Of a DNA stretch of 64,000 bases, positions 23,418 through 35,823 are shown in pieces (position 1 is the first letter of the stretch; every line of letters begins with the position of its first letter). Made by a program: the position numbers and the translations under genes. Under the pieces are notes generated by a model. That model made no database searches. It was not told the DNA's origin and saw only the letters and a list, made by a program, of their open reading frames with translations. The DNA is from Isoetes taiwanensis (Eukaryota > Streptophyta > Lycopodiopsida > Isoetales > Isoetaceae), in contig JAJEKV010000059.1 of assembly GCA_021234155.1 (NCBI GenBank), positions 62,001-126,000 on the forward strand. The letters are read 5' to 3'.

Positions 23418-24130
23418 TTTGAAATTCAAATTTATCCTGTAAAATCATATAAACAACAGTCTGTGAAACTTTTTTCGTTCTAAGCGAAGGTTTAGCGTCT
23501 GTGACATCCCGAAAAAAATTTTTTTTTTTTCTTTTTTTTCGACGATTTTTTTCTTGGTTGGCGTCTGGACGAAAAAGTTCAGCGTCGCGGCTTTCCACGG
23601 CTTTTAAAGTCTGTGAATTTTTTTTCGGCGGCGGGGTTTTTTATCGTTAAATAATGTATTTTATTAAAAAATACGTATTTTTTGACTTTATACGTCAGGA
23701 ATTTTGATTTTGTACGTATAGAACCTATCCCTGAGAAGGGGTACTTGTGTTTAATTTTAATTTGACAACAAATAAGAAAGTGGATCACACGATGTGAATT
23801 TAGTGTGTTCCATTTTTGTTGCATATGTACTATTCGCTTGGTGTGATCCTTCTTGAAAAAGAATATGCTCTTTGAAAAGGGATAATGACTTATGTACTTA
23901 AGAGTGCTAAAGCATTTTAGATACAAATAGGAATGAGTACTTGTGTTTAATTTTAATTTGACAACAAATAAGAAAGTGGATTACACCATGCGAAATTAAT
24001 GTGTCCCTTTTTTTTTTTTTGCATATGTAATATTCGCTTGGTGTGATCCATCTTGAAAAAAAAATAGCTTTCGAGTAAAAGGAAAGAAAGAAATATCTTA
24101 TTTAAAGTGTAAAATGTTAGTATGTAAAGT
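22560..24130. repeat. Tandem array of ~196-bp units, each holding a hairpin
   Basis: Units starting GGTACTTGTGTTTAA recur near 22875, 23738 and (as GAGTACTTG) 23935; a diverged unit precedes them. After removing the 668-bp insertion, spacing is about 196 bp. Each unit carries inverted arms, GGATCACACCATGCGAA and TTCGCTTGGTGTGATCC, 40-50 bases apart: 22608/22655, 22918/22973, 23782/23831 and 23976/24034. A lone left arm is near 24209. No coding content. Confidence 0.85.
23066..23733. mobile_element. Small TIR element, 668 bp, inserted in the hairpin array
   Basis: Ends are CAGGGATAGGTTC and its exact inverse GAACCTATCCCTG (13 bp). The flanks carry AGAAG on both sides. The neighbouring array unit without the insertion reads AGGAAGGGGTACTTG where this one resumes AGAAGGGGTACTTG, which supports an insertion with a short target duplication. 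The CAGGG start recalls hAT ends, but hAT would give 8 bp, so the superfamily is open. The interior holds about twelve degenerate copies of GCGTCTGTGAAA and long poly-T runs; no protein. Confidence 0.8.
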
Positions 24131-24959
24131 GTTGGTTCATTAAAATACTATTTGTTTACGCTAAGTTGTAAGTTCAATATTTGTGTTTCTATTTACTTTT
24201 TTACGCAAGGATCACACCAGGCGAATTTCTTATATGTAATTATTTCTGCGCATGAAGATTTCGCATATTTCTCTATGCCTTGTCCACTTCATAATTGTTC
24301 AATTTCTAACAAAACCAAGTGCATGCGCCCAGGCGGTGCATGCACCCATAGTATATGCATGTACTGAGTGCATCCATATGAGCTTAAATGATTTTGTTAG
24401 GGGCTTCCACAAACCTCTTTGCATCTTGTTCTTTGAGATGTATTCGCTATATATATGGGATCAAGTCCGATAGAGCATCTCAAGCTTGTTTCATTCTCAA
24501 TGAGGAATGGATATCATCAGCGCCCTCCTTTCAACATCAATCATCACTTTTTTATATTCAAAGTCCTTTGCCTCGTGAATGTCAATAAGCCATCGTTATT
24601 AGTCATAGTCGCGATGGTTTAATGCCATAAATATTTTTTATTTGTTTCTAATATGTGAAAATGGGACAATAAATGCACAATCTCTCGAAATCCGTGAGAA
24701 TCTATAATTATGAGGTGTAGGTAATCTACATGGCATTGGGGAGAAGAATAAGAAATCTGACGTGGAATGGCTCTTACGAGGCCATTTTGAGATCCCAAAT
24801 CCGCCCTAATGCCTGTGTCATCTGGAATGTCTGATACTGAAACCCCCAACTTGCCTGCTAGTCCCTCTACATCATCATCAGACTCGGTGTCAACTGCTCC
24901 TCTCGTTCAGACAATAAGCATCACAGAATATGGTGAACCTAGTCAGTAGTAATGTTGTG
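24131..24959. other. No gene recognised
   Basis: The inverted counterpart of 18342-18374 lies near 24780-24812 (GGCCATTTTGAGATCCCAAA, then TCCGCCCTAAT). Open frames around 24152-24588 show no motif. Confidence 0.4.
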
Positions 24960-25306
24960 GTTGGTAAGGGTCGCTGGCTGAATAGAACTTGCATCCATGG
25001 AAGAATGTTGACGCACTGAACATAGCAGTGCAAGTTACCGAGGCTATAGTGTCCACCCACATCCTTCCGATTGCATGTGCAGGTGCAGACAACATTGCAG
25101 AGGCTGTGGGCACATTTATCGAATGGCCTCGGCAGGATATAAGATATCATGCCACTAATCTATCTCCTTCATCACTGAGCTCAAATATAGAATCTGTAAA
25201 GGCAATGTCAGATGCAGATGAAGAAATTGATCCTATAGTGGATCTAGCTACTCGGTTTCCTCGCAGGATAGCATCAGATGATGATGAACCACCACCCAAG
25301 AACTAA
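24960..25306 (+). pseudogene. DUF8039-like C-terminal fragment with acidic tail
   Basis: The plus strand reads VQVTEAIVSTHILPIACAG, then ADNIAEAVGTFIEWPRQDI, then a serine- and aspartate-rich tail ending in DDDEPPPKN and a stop at 25306. The domain is recalled from plant CACTA-associated proteins. The upstream part (KGRWLNRTCIHGRML) is in a different frame, so it is frameshifted or spliced. No catalytic transposase is nearby. Compared with 18090-18345 it keeps a full C-terminus. Confidence 0.5.
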
Positions 25307-25607
25307 TCTCTTGGACAAGCATTGCCACGTTCTTTATTCATGTGACAGAAGTAAATATACAGAGACCATAATTGTCTTCAGTGACCCCAGGATGTTGTTG
25401 ACGATGAATTTTTAGGAAACTAAAAGGTGGGCCTTTGTGTGAGAAAGGTGCTTCCTGAACTAATTACAGAGGATCTCAAATGTCATGCTTGTGCAGAAAG
25501 GCCAACAGAAAATGCACTTGTACAATGGAAAAATAGCGATGTGATGCTGCAGGATGGAAGGACTATCACACAATATCTGCAAGCTCGAGAAGCTAAAGAT
25601 AATGCCA
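25307..25607. other. No gene recognised
   Basis: Open frames on both strands lack family motifs. Confidence 0.4.
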
Positions 25608-26310
25608 TCGATCTGAGCCATCGGATTGGTATTCTCGAATGGGCGAGCATGCATCTCTCCCATGCATGCATGCATTGCATGCATTTTCTGGGGCTCTGGT
25701 TCATCCAGATATCGCTATTTCTTGCAGGCTCTTCATCGACTTCTCATCGGCATTTTCTCCTCTCTCAGCAGTTCCGTTAACTCTCTTTCTTTGATACCAT
25801 GCAGGGGAGGGACTTTTCCCTGCTTTGGTTTGATAGTTTGACGTCCTTTTCCATGTTGTGACATGTTCTTCCCCCATCTTGTCCCTTTTTTGTCATCCTT
25901 CAACCTTCTACCTCGATCCCGTTTTGATAAGGTTCTCTTTTTGTCGGGAGCTTTTGTCTGTTTTCATGCGAGCCCTTATTCGAGAATGCTATCGATCCGA
26001 GCCATCGGATCAGTATTCTCAAATGGGCGAACATGCATCTCTCCCATGCATGCATGCATTGCATGCATTTTCTGGGGCTTTGGTTCATCCAGGGATCGCT
26101 ATTTCTTGCAGGTTCTTCATCGACTTCTCATCGGCGTTTTCTCTTCTCTCAGCAGTTCCCTTGACTCCCACCCACCCTCCCTCCCTTAATGTGTATATTA
26201 TTGTAAATGTTATTTTTTGTCGCGTGGCACGCGTGACCAGCCCCTCGCTTTTTCGAGGTGTAAATGTTGTTTTTTGTCGCATGGCACACGTGACCAGCCC
26301 CTCGCTTTTT
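25608..26310. repeat. 178-bp direct repeat (offset 382 bp) plus 58-bp tandem pair
   Basis: A block from TCGATCTGAGCCATCGGAT (25608) to TCTCAGCAGTTCC (about 25780) recurs at about 25990-26163 with few changes. Each copy contains the self-complementary run CATGCATGCATGCATTGCA. Just after it, TAAATGTTNTTTTTTGTCGC to CCTCGCTTTTTCGAGGT is repeated twice (about 26200-26318). GGGAGCTTTTGTCT with TTCATGCGAGCCCTTATTCG also occurs near 25948 and 26658. These look like broken copies of one unnamed retroelement. Confidence 0.8.
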
Positions 26311-26318
26311 TCGAGGTT

Positions 26319-28930
26319 TTTTCTCTATTGGTTTTTTGTTGATGATGTGCAGGTCTAGGGGTGATGCGTGACTTCGGTATTCTCTGTGGAACGTGGGTTT
26401 TTTTGTGGGATGTTTAGCAGCCCCTTGCCGAGATTTTATCGCTAGGGTTTTTCCTCGAAAACCTGAAAGGGCGGGGTTTTTTAATCCCAGCGGAGAGCTA
26501 ACCAACATCTGTAGCACACAATTTTATTTGGGGTCCAGATGTTATAACTAGATATTCCCTATGTTTTTCATTTTTTTGGGTAGCCTGCGATGTGCAGCTA
26601 CCCACTCTATACCATTGTAGAAAAACTGCTGAGATGAATGAAAAGCCTAGCTAGGGAGCTTTTGTCTATTTTCATGCGAGCCCTTATTCGAGAATGACAT
26701 TACAACCCCAACATTTGGTCTACGGCTGAAAACAACAGAAAAAATAAAATACAGGTTGTTTTTTTGAAGATTTGAAAAAAAATCTAAATGTAGTTATAAG
26801 GAGGTGCGGTTTTCCAAGGATATGATGTAGTTTTTGTTAAGGAGCCGTAGTTTTTTTTTTTTAAGAATGTGTTCTTAAGGAGGTGTAGTTTCTTTTTAAG
26901 GATGTGTTGTTTTCTCAGGCGGTATGGTTTTTTGAAGAGATGTTTTTTTTTTTAAGGTGGTGTTTTCTAAGGTAGTGTTTTTTTGAGGTGTGGTTTTTTT
27001 ATGGTTTTCTCAGAATCCATGTAAGACCAAGTTGCCCACATGCCATTACTGCCACAAAATGGCAGCATACAAGAGCTATATGCATGCTTGACACACTTCA
27101 CTAGCATTTGACTTCATACATGTGTGTGACTTGTAGAACGTGAAACTTGAAGACATCCATCACTTGGCAACTTATGGAAGACCCATTGATATGAAGAACC
27201 AAAGATGGACACTAGTTTAGCATCATATAGGCATTTCTTGAAGGACATTTGATCACCTAAGCATCTTGAACACTTGAACTCAAAGGCTGAAGACACCAAA
27301 GTTAAAATTTGGAAGACCACTCGAAAATCAATGGTACTTTGCATGATTCAAGGTTTTTCCATGATGTTACATCTTAAGGAATGATTTTCTATTTCCCAAG
27401 GCTTTGCTACCATCATTCCACCAAAAAAGATCATCTCTTATACATCATTTTCTCCCCTTTCATACAACATTGCCATTTGTCAAGACCAAAGTTAGCAAGA
27501 TCGTTTTTCCTAGTCAACATTCATCCATCACATATGACAAATAGCTAAACTTCCATCCAATTTAGCCATTTCTAAAGTCCAAAACCATATTCTCTCTCCA
27601 AAAAAACAAGATAGAGAGAGAAAGTATATCTTTAACATGACATTCCTAGAAAAGGCAAAAATTTGGCCTAAAAATCTCAAAATCCAAGCACCATTGTGCA
27701 TATATGTCAAAGGTTCCATTATATCACCCCCACATCATCACCATATCACAAAAAGTTTTTGACTAGGCGAAACTTTGTTTGCTAATTTTCTTGCCACATC
27801 ACCACCCTCACATTGCCATGTCACCCTTTGCTTGCCAAGTCATCACCTTTGTTGCCAAATCACTCATCCTTAGCCATTCTTGCCTTAAAAACAAAAAAAA
27901 ACTTATAATCCAAATTTTCTTATTCCAAAATGCAATGGCCTTTGAAAAAATTGAATTTGGCCAAATTTAGACTTTCAAAGTCGATTTCTTGGAATGCATG
28001 CAAAAGTAGGAAATGACAAAACTAGCATATCTACTCCAGTCCGGACTACACCTAGTTTCCTCTTATCCATTTCCGCCACAACCCATTTTAGAATAGAATA
28101 TAATAGAATATAATAGAGTTTTTATCGTCTAGTTCAAGAAACATCGTCAAAAAACTCAAAAATCTTAAGTTCTAGGTCATTGTTGCAAAGTGATAATCCG
28201 TCAACCGGAAGTCGATTTTTAAGGTCACATTTGCGTATTTCTTGTTGAGAGAACCTGATGCACTATGCTTGCAAGCGTGTCAAAGATATCTCTAGGTGTC
28301 AGAATTGAAAAAATATCTCATTTACGCATTCTGCAAAAATCTGAATTCTGTCAGGAGCATTGACTTTATTTTGACTTGGTCAAATTGTCAAAATTGAACA
28401 GGTTCTACATACGTGTTGGGGCTAGACTTTTGGTCATAGATTCTTTGCATTTTAAAGCACCTGTCTGAATTGAAATGACATCAAATTTCAAGATTGTTTG
28501 TGCATGGCATAAGTTTTGCTGAGAGTGCCTTTTCTTGGTTTTGGGAAATCACTTGAAACTTGAGTTCTTTGCATTATTTTGGCAAGTATCTTGCATAGAT
28601 TGGTTGCTTAAGCAACTTGGAGGTTCTAAACCACTGAGGTTGAAGGTTTGCCAGGAACACCTTCAAGAGCCATATGCTCGTCCTTGACATGCAACTCACC
28701 ACAACCTCATGACATGTACACATAGCCTTTCATGGCGCCGACTGGTTTTCTAGACTTCTCTTCACTGACTACAAGTGTGTTCGAGTTGAGGTCCTTTGGC
28801 ACTTTGGCCAAGGATTGGTCTTCTGCCCATAGAACTTATTTCCTAGAGTAATGTCAACATCTTGAGTCCATTGGCAAAGACGATTCGCAGTTCCGAGGTG
28901 GGTAAGTCACCCGTCCCTCGCATTTTGGCT
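26319..28930. other. Gene-poor region, no gene recognised
   Basis: 26810-27000 is low-complexity DNA with repeated TTAAGGNNGTGTNGTTTT. Near 28095-28120 an 11-bp AATAGAATATA-like tandem occurs. No protein family is seen. Confidence 0.4.
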
Positions 28931-28939
28931 TGCATTGAA

Positions 28940-30118
28940 ACACGCCACCTAGGCTCCAACATGCCAAGGTGGCTCCAACATTCCAATTCAAACATTAATG
29001 GCCTAAAAATGCCATTTCTAATGAGATATTTTATAATGCTTTAATTGATTTCCTGTGTTGTTTTATGCCCCTAGGATCTACCATTTGGCTCCACACATGC
29101 CACGTGGGCTCCCGCATGCGAATGTGGATCAAACATGCCAAGGTGGCTCAAAATTGCGACGTGGGCTCCAACATGCCACGTAGGCTACAACATGCCAAGG
29201 TGGCTCGATCATGCGTGCCACGTGGGCTCCAACATGTCAAGGTAGCTCAAACATGCCACCTAGGCTCCAACATGCTATGGTGGCTCAAACATGCCAAGGT
29301 GGCTCAACCATGCGTGGGCTCCAACATGCCAAGGTGGCTCTAACATTCCAATTCAAACATTAATGGCCTAAAATGCCATTTCTAATAAAATAATTTTCAA
29401 TGGTTTAATTGATTTCATATGTTATTTTTTATGGTTCAAATATTGTACCCTAGGATCCACTATGCCAGTTGGCTCAAACATGCCACGCCCACTCTAACAT
29501 GCCATGTGGGCTCCAACGTGCCAAGGTGTCTCAAACATGCCACGTGGGCTCCAACATGCCACCTAGGCTCCAGCATGGCAAGGTGGCTCAAACATGCCAC
29601 GTGGGCTCCGACATGCCACCTAAGCTCCAACATGCCAAGGTGGATCCAACATGCCACCCAGGCTCCAACATGCGAAGGTGGCTCAACCATGCCACGTGGG
29701 CTCCAACATGCCAAGGTGGCTCAAACACGCCACCTTGGTTCCAACATGCCAAGGTGGCTCTAACATTCCAATTCAAACATTAATGGCCTAAGATGCCATT
29801 TCTAATGAAATAATTTTCAACGGTCTAATTGATTTCATATGTTATTTCGTATGGTTCAAACGTTGTACCCCTAGGATCCACCATGCCAGTTGGCTCAAAC
29901 ATGCCACACCCACTCTAACATGCCACGTGGGCTCCAACGTGCTAAGGTGTCTCAAACATGCCACGTGGGCTACAACATGCCACATGGCAAGGTGGCTCAA
30001 ACATGCCACGTGGGCTCCAACATGCCACCTAAGCTCCAATATGCCAAGGTAGCTCCAATATGGCACCTAGGCTCCAACATGCCAAGGTGGCTCCAACATA
30101 CCACCTAGTCTCTAACAT
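28940..30118. repeat. 19-bp minisatellite with a ~420-bp higher-order period
   Basis: Units of CAACATGCCACGTGGGCTC and variants (CAACATGCCAAGGTGGCTC, AAACATGCCACCTAGGCTC) run head to tail. The array is cut into blocks by a spacer beginning ATTCCAATTCAAACATTAATGG at about 28980, 29344 and 29766, whose later copies end near CCTAGGATCCACCATGCC. Because 19 is not a multiple of three, every frame yields a 57-base (19-residue) periodic peptide, so the open frames here are not genes. It ends in a CT/CCCT microsatellite at 30119-30152. Confidence 0.92.
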
Positions 30119-30154
30119 GCTCTCTCTCTCTCTCTCCCTCCCTCCCTCCCCCCT

Positions 30155-31384
30155 CCCAATTCAAAAGTGAGATACCAGATACAGTTGAAAGTAACATTGG
30201 AGTTAAACAAGGATGCCCCTTGTCTCCTACTATATTTGGTCTCTTTATTGACAGCCTGGAAGAATAGTTACATAATAACTGTGATGGAGGAACTGAGATT
30301 CAAGGACATGTGATCCAATTGCTCTGATATGCTGATGATATGGAGCTATTTGCACGATCCCAGGTACACATGCAGCAATTACTTGATCAATTGGCTGCTT
30401 TCTGTAACGAAACGGGGATGCAAGTAAATCTAGAGAAGACTAAAACCATGACAGTAGGTGCGCTCAAGCAGGAACAAGGGTTTCTCTATTTGGGTGAAAA
30501 AGTTGAGATATGCAAGACATATAAATATCTGGGACTTACTATTAGCAGGAATCATAAACGGCATCAATGCATACAACAAAGAATTGAAAGCGGGCAAAAG
30601 GCACTGTATTCTATGCAAAGCATGTGCAGGAAAACCCACATATGGGCATGGCCACTAAAGAAAAAACTATATGAATCTCTAGTCCAAAGCATAGTCTCAT
30701 GGGGCTGAAATTTGGGGACCAGGGCTGCCACAAGGCTCTTGGGATGATATTGAACAGGTACACAAGAAGCTTCTCAGGCTGGAATTGGGCGTAAAGGCGC
30801 AAACCCCATATCCGATGATGCTAGCCGAATGCGGCACTATGCCACTTAAAGGGGAAGCTTTACTCAAATGCATTACTTACCTTGCTAAAATAAAAAAGAT
30901 GGATGCCACACGCATTCCTTATTATGCTTGCCTGAACACTGAACATAAAGGATGGTTTGCTGATGTCAAGACATGGCTTGAAAGATGGGATATCATGTGG
31001 GAAGAGGCAATTTCCATTGACAACCTGAGAACAGGGGTCTATGAAAAGGTTAGAAGAAAAATGTGGATGAGCCCAAAGACTAAGATGATATTGTACAAGA
31101 TGCATATGAATCCTACATTGGATGAGTCAATACATCTAAAGGAGAACTTATCGATAAAGAAGAGGCACAATATCAGTAGAATCCGGCTCAGTTCGCACCA
31201 TCTAGGTGTGGAGGTTGGGAGATGGGGTACTACTCCGAGAACCATGAGATGCTGCAAAGTATGCGACAAAGATGAGATAGAAGACGAAGACCATGTCATA
31301 CTTAAGTGCCCAGCCTATAGTATAATACGAGACAGATATGGCATCAACGTGCCTGATTTCAGAGGGGGAGATGGGCGCTCGTGA
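30155..31384 (+). pseudogene. Decayed non-LTR retrotransposon (LINE), 3' half of ORF2
   Basis: The plus strand carries reverse transcriptase motifs in order: VKQGCPLSPTIFGLFIDSL, then a YADDMELF catalytic box near 30328-30351, then GMQVNLEKTKTM and YKYLGLTISRN. The C-terminal half (30785-31384) continues in another frame, ending with a zinc-binding tail, CKVCDKDEIEDEDHVILKCP, typical of LINE reverse transcriptases. Stops (30268, 30328 context) and at least one frameshift near 30700-30785 show it is dead. No endonuclease or first RT motifs are seen: the element starts abruptly at the CT microsatellite, consistent with 5' truncation. The exact clade is not determined. Confidence 0.88.
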
Positions 31385-31595
31385 GTATGGCGCTTATCTT
31401 GCCAGCGTCTGTTCTTGTAACTTGAGCATCAGGACTCCGTTTTCGATGATCTTCAGTTTGTTGGAAAGCTTATTCCGAGAGCTTTCTATCAGTATAAATT
31501 TTATTAGGGTTTGCAATTAGGTTGGTGGCTGGATTTGGGCCTGTGTGATTTCGGCCACTTTTCGTAGAGATGGGGAAGAAACATGATTGCAAATT
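31385..31595. other. Possible 3' untranslated part of the LINE, no gene
   Basis: No features are recognised apart from the palindrome that follows at 31596. Confidence 0.35.
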
Positions 31596-31623
31596 AAACG
31601 GGAGTGTTGCAGCACTCCCGTTT
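31596..31623. repeat. 28-bp near-perfect palindrome, second copy of the GGGAGTGTTGC family
   Basis: AAACGGGAGTGTTGCAGC continues into ACTCCCGTTT, with one mismatched pair. It is preceded by GATTGCAAATT, as the copy at 16743 is preceded by TTGCATATT. Near 51520-51550 the inverse context GCTCCCGTTTAATATGCAAT occurs. Candidate left end of the methyltransferase-bearing element. Confidence 0.9.
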
Positions 31624-33140
31624 CGAAGATGCCCTTGAAAAAAACAGCTTGCTCTAGAAAATGACACTTTTTTCCTTCTAATTGGGAATTCCAGTAGGCT
31701 TAATTTTTTTTACCTCCTTTTTGGCCCCTTAGTGCAAAAGAACTTGGATTTTGCTAGAAGCAGCACTTGAAAAGGGAAGAATTTAGACATGCTTTTGTAT
31801 TCTCAAAAAGTATTTTCTTGAAAACACCAGAATGCAGTGAATAAAATAATTATTATATAACTAGTAATGGTGCCCAGCGTTGCTGGGCATAAGTCCAGAG
31901 CTCGCAAATGTTTTGGCCACAATAAGAAAAGCGCGCATCCTGTTAAAATAACGGTTGCGATCTTTTGATGCGATCTTTTGTTGGTTCTCACCACATAACC
32001 GATGTGGTCTTTTGTTAATTCTTACTGCATTTGAGAATAAATCGGTATGTGTCTGACGTATTTCAACATGAGATTAGTTGTATTATGGATACCAATATGT
32101 TGCAATATGTATGTTGAATGAGGCATATGTTGTTAATAGGAAATGTGTAAAATGTTCTAAGACTTTAATTGTATATTTGCTTGCAACTTTTATCAATGTC
32201 AAATGTAATTTGATTAGTCTTTGCTTTATCTTAATCAATGGAATTGCTCTTAAAAAACATATTCACACAAATGTTTCATGTTTATTGTTATCTTTAATGA
32301 GTTTATAACTGGTTTCCAACTTTTTGGTAAATGCGTGCAATGCAGAGTTATCCAAGGCCGTTGGAACTTGGGGTTCCTTTATAAACCTTAAATCTTTTTC
32401 AAAGATAGTCACTTTGCATCATGCAAAAGCAACAAAAATTCTATTTGCAAAGGACATAAGTTTAAGAAAGTCTAAAAGTCCACAACAATGAACTAAAAAC
32501 AGCCCGTCCACAATAACCACCAATATAACATAACAAACACATCAAAGAAACAAACAAAACCCCTTTCAGTAGGTTCCCCAATGACGCATCTTGCAGTTTT
32601 GTTGGCTTTTGTTTTTATTGAAATTATTTGGGCCATTCGATAGGGCATTTTTCTCCCAAGGTTTATGCCTGCGGCGGTTTGAGGCAGCCGGAGTTGGGAT
32701 GTCCGAAAAAGGGGGAGTCTGAACGTGTGATTGTCTATGATTGTCTTTCGTTTCTAGAGCTGGACGATTTTTGGTGGAGGCCATGCCTTTTTATTCGTTT
32801 ATCTCTTGTTCATTCTTTGTTCTAGGGCCCAGGTAGCTTGCGAGGTAGGTTCGGCAGTCCGTGATCAATTTTTAGCCCTCTTTTCGGTTAAACTTCTTCC
32901 ACGGCTATTCGGAAGCAATCATTGGCCATTTCTGATTGGGTTTTATTTCTCAAGGATGGAATTTTTCCCGGAGGAATTTTTGCTTGTGTTGATCGAGTTT
33001 TTCTTCTTGTTGTTCTCCTCTCTTTTGGGATTGGTGTGCTTGTGCCGATCAAAGGGTTTTCTTTGCTATTGTTAAGCCCCTCTTCATCATTGGATTTTGG
33101 AACACGGTGTTTTGCCCGTGGGGTCCAATTCCCCTACCGG

Positions 33141-33260
33141 TTCAATGTTCATACCTTATTGTTGTTTTGGTTGGCTATTTCTGTTCTTTTGCTTCTAATG
33201 TTCAATGTTCATACCTTATTGTTGTTTTGGTTGGCTATTTCTGTTCTTTTGCTTCTAATG
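33141..33260. repeat. 60-bp perfect tandem duplication
   Basis: TTCAATGTTCATACCTTATT starts at 33141 and again at 33201, each running to TGCTTCTAATG. It lies inside Helitron copy 1. Confidence 0.93.
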
Positions 33261-34480
33261 TATGGCTCTTTTGCTTCTAATGTTTGGCTGATGCCACTTG
33301 TTCACATCTCTGTATTGTGCATCTGTTCTTTTGCTACTAATCTGGGGTTGATGCCACTTGTATCTGGCTAATGCCACATGTACGAACCAGATTTGTTGTG
33401 AATTGCCAATGATCATTGGCATAGAAGGCTAGGATTTTTTTTAATTCATGGAGGGACCAAAATACACAAAAAGGGTAGCATCTATATCAGCAACCAAGAA
33501 ATATACCTACATTTTATGCAGCCTTTGACAAAAGTTGAGCTAAGCTCATTGTTGCGGAAGACATATAAGCGCCCACGAATTTAAGCAAAAAAACCCACAA
33601 ATTTATCTCGAACCCACAGATTTATATTTCATGTAGGCTTCAAGGATGCTAGGTCGGCTGTCACCAAATTTTGGCCACTGGACTCCAATTCCAAAAGAAC
33701 CACCTACGTATTTGGATGGGCCAAGCTCATATCGGAGGATGCAAAGCTAAGCTTATCCATGCCGCTTTTATCTTTGCAGTAAAAAAGGATAGCAGCATTG
33801 CTTGGCAATTAACAAACAGGCCGCTGCTGCTCAAGGGTTTTGCCCTTAAAGGTACAGTAGAACATTAGATACACACAGAAACCCAGACATCAACATTTGT
33901 AACTGGACACAAGCGGTTTTTGTTGGAACAGCCTTATTGTCCACCTTGATGTCCACGTACATCAAGGTCAGGTTAATATCCTGACATGTTAAATATGATT
34001 GCGCAGTCCTTTGGGCTAACCAAATTTCCAGTAGAATAGTTCATAGTGGCTCCAATACCCCTATTAAACACCCCAGTTAAATAATTAATCATTTTATACT
34101 TCTGAGGAATAAACCTGTGATCAGAAATGCTTGATATTATTTACATATATGATTCTCCTTTATCATTGGAGAGCAAAACAGATTTAAAACAACCACTTTA
34201 ACTTGTTAAAATGTAGGTCTGACAAAAAAAAGTATCTCTCAACTTCATATGCCTTATAGTCAATTCACATACCTTAGTATCACCTTGGCATATGCTAACT
34301 GTCTTCCACAGAGGAACAATTGGAACTTTGATCGTTCTCCTTGATCTTATAATTCGAAGAACACTTCCTCTCCACGGTCTTGGATATCTCTTCGGCTCTT
34401 TTCAATTTGTCACCTACAAACACTTCAAAACCTGTATACTTTATACTGCATTGTGCATCATTTTTGGAAGTCTCTGTGCC

Positions 34481-34738
34481 CTATATATGTGTTCCATACA
34501 CATCAACAACTTTAGCATCAATGTCGTCATCTAAGTAAGCCTGAAAGTCACCATTATCACAATCAATCCCATATTTGATTGCATCCACTGCAAACCTCTT
34601 TAAGGCTATGGTCTTATCTCCCTGAAAATCAGTGGGAAGCTTTCCACAATCATTTAAAGAAGTAGCATTGCTTAAAGCATCATTGTTGAAATGATGCACT
34701 CCATGGATCCAACAAAGGTAGAGAACTGGTGACATCAA
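34481..34738 (-). CDS. Unidentified coding-like fragment within Helitron copy 1
   Basis: An 85-codon minus-strand frame has non-repetitive, protein-like composition (for example ALKRFAVDAIKYGIDCDNGD, then AYLDDDIDAKVVDVYGTH). Its first 20 residues look like intron read-through, so it may be an exon. I do not recognise the family. Helitrons commonly carry host gene pieces, so a captured exon is a reasonable guess; chance is also possible. Confidence 0.3.
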   Translation of the reverse strand: MMSPVLYLCWIHGVHHFNNDALSNATSLNDCGKLPTDFQGDKTIALKRFAVDAIKYGIDCDNGDFQAYLDDDIDAKVVDVYGTHI

Positions 34739-35343
34739 TTTCCTACAATTTCCTAACTTTGCAGCTCTTCCTTGCTTTTTGAGCTTTTATAATCTGTATT
34801 TTCATCATTCATTTGTAACGCCCTGTCTTTATTCATGGCAATAGCTTTGTTCTTGCTGCCAGAAAAGCTGCATAAGTTGTCATTTCAAACGCAATTCTGT
34901 TTTGCAGCATGTGAAATGCCACTTTAGTTCTCTATGAGTTCAGAATGTCTAGTTTGCTATATGCCACTCAACTTTATCTAGCCTTTCCTGTGATATTTGC
35001 GAGAGAAAATGTAAAATTGTTCCTGCTGTTTGCAGAGATCCAGCACATGCCTCACAAATCTTCAACCTTCAAAAAGCGAAAGAAATTACAAATATTCAAG
35101 ATACCAACAAAAAGGAATCAATCATGATCGCATGGCATGAGATTCAGCGGCTTACCTGAAGACCTCAGTCCTTGGTTGCGAATGTGAAAAAAATAAACTA
35201 AAATTTTGAGATGGTGATGCGACCCGGCAATAGGTGCGGGACTTGGCATTTAAAACGTAGTTATTTAATTTATAAGAACTTGCAATTCTCTCCAAAATAC
35301 AAACTTGAAAAACAGTTACATAAAGCTATAGGCCAAAACACCA

Positions 35344-35823
35344 TTGAGAGTCCATAGGCCAAAACTACAAAAAGCCGACAAGTCATGCCAATTGGAGATG
35401 GGTGCGGGGAGTGACGGATCATCCTATGCCAATAAAAACCCGAACAATAAATTTATTTACACCTATATACATGTGCATGTGCTTTTGTTGGGCGTGGAGA
35501 AAAAAAATATTATCATGCCAACATCATTGATTCCCCAAATCCACAAAAATGCTCTAGATTCTTTATATACAACATGGTTTGAATTCACTATAAGCTATGA
35601 AGGAACCAACATGGGCAAATACAATAAAGCTAATAAAAAGATAACAAAGCGTAAGCGAAACCCGATCAAAGACCTTTGTATTTGTGATCTTGCCCACAAT
35701 GTGGCAACATTTCTTTGTTACAAAAGCTTGATCTTCTATGTGAATTCTGCTTTACCACATGCACGCTTTGCTCATCAAATGTCCAAATATCTCATGCAAA
35801 CCTCTAAATATCGCCATAAATAA
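35344..35823 (+). other. 159-codon open frame inside Helitron copy 1, unassigned
   Basis: The predicted peptide is rich in lysine, asparagine and isoleucine and shows no domain I recognise. AT-rich composition may be enough to keep it open. Recorded because it is among the longest frames here. Confidence 0.15.

Noticed and set aside
22560-24130. Regularly spaced palindromic repeats suggesting a CRISPR array
   Set aside because: Units are ~196 bp with arms separated by variable loops, in a eukaryotic context and without cas genes; it is a tandem satellite.
29065-30108. Long open frames reading CHVGSNMPRWLKHA-like peptides on both strands
   Set aside because: Produced by the 19-bp minisatellite; the same peptide appears in several frames, so not a gene.
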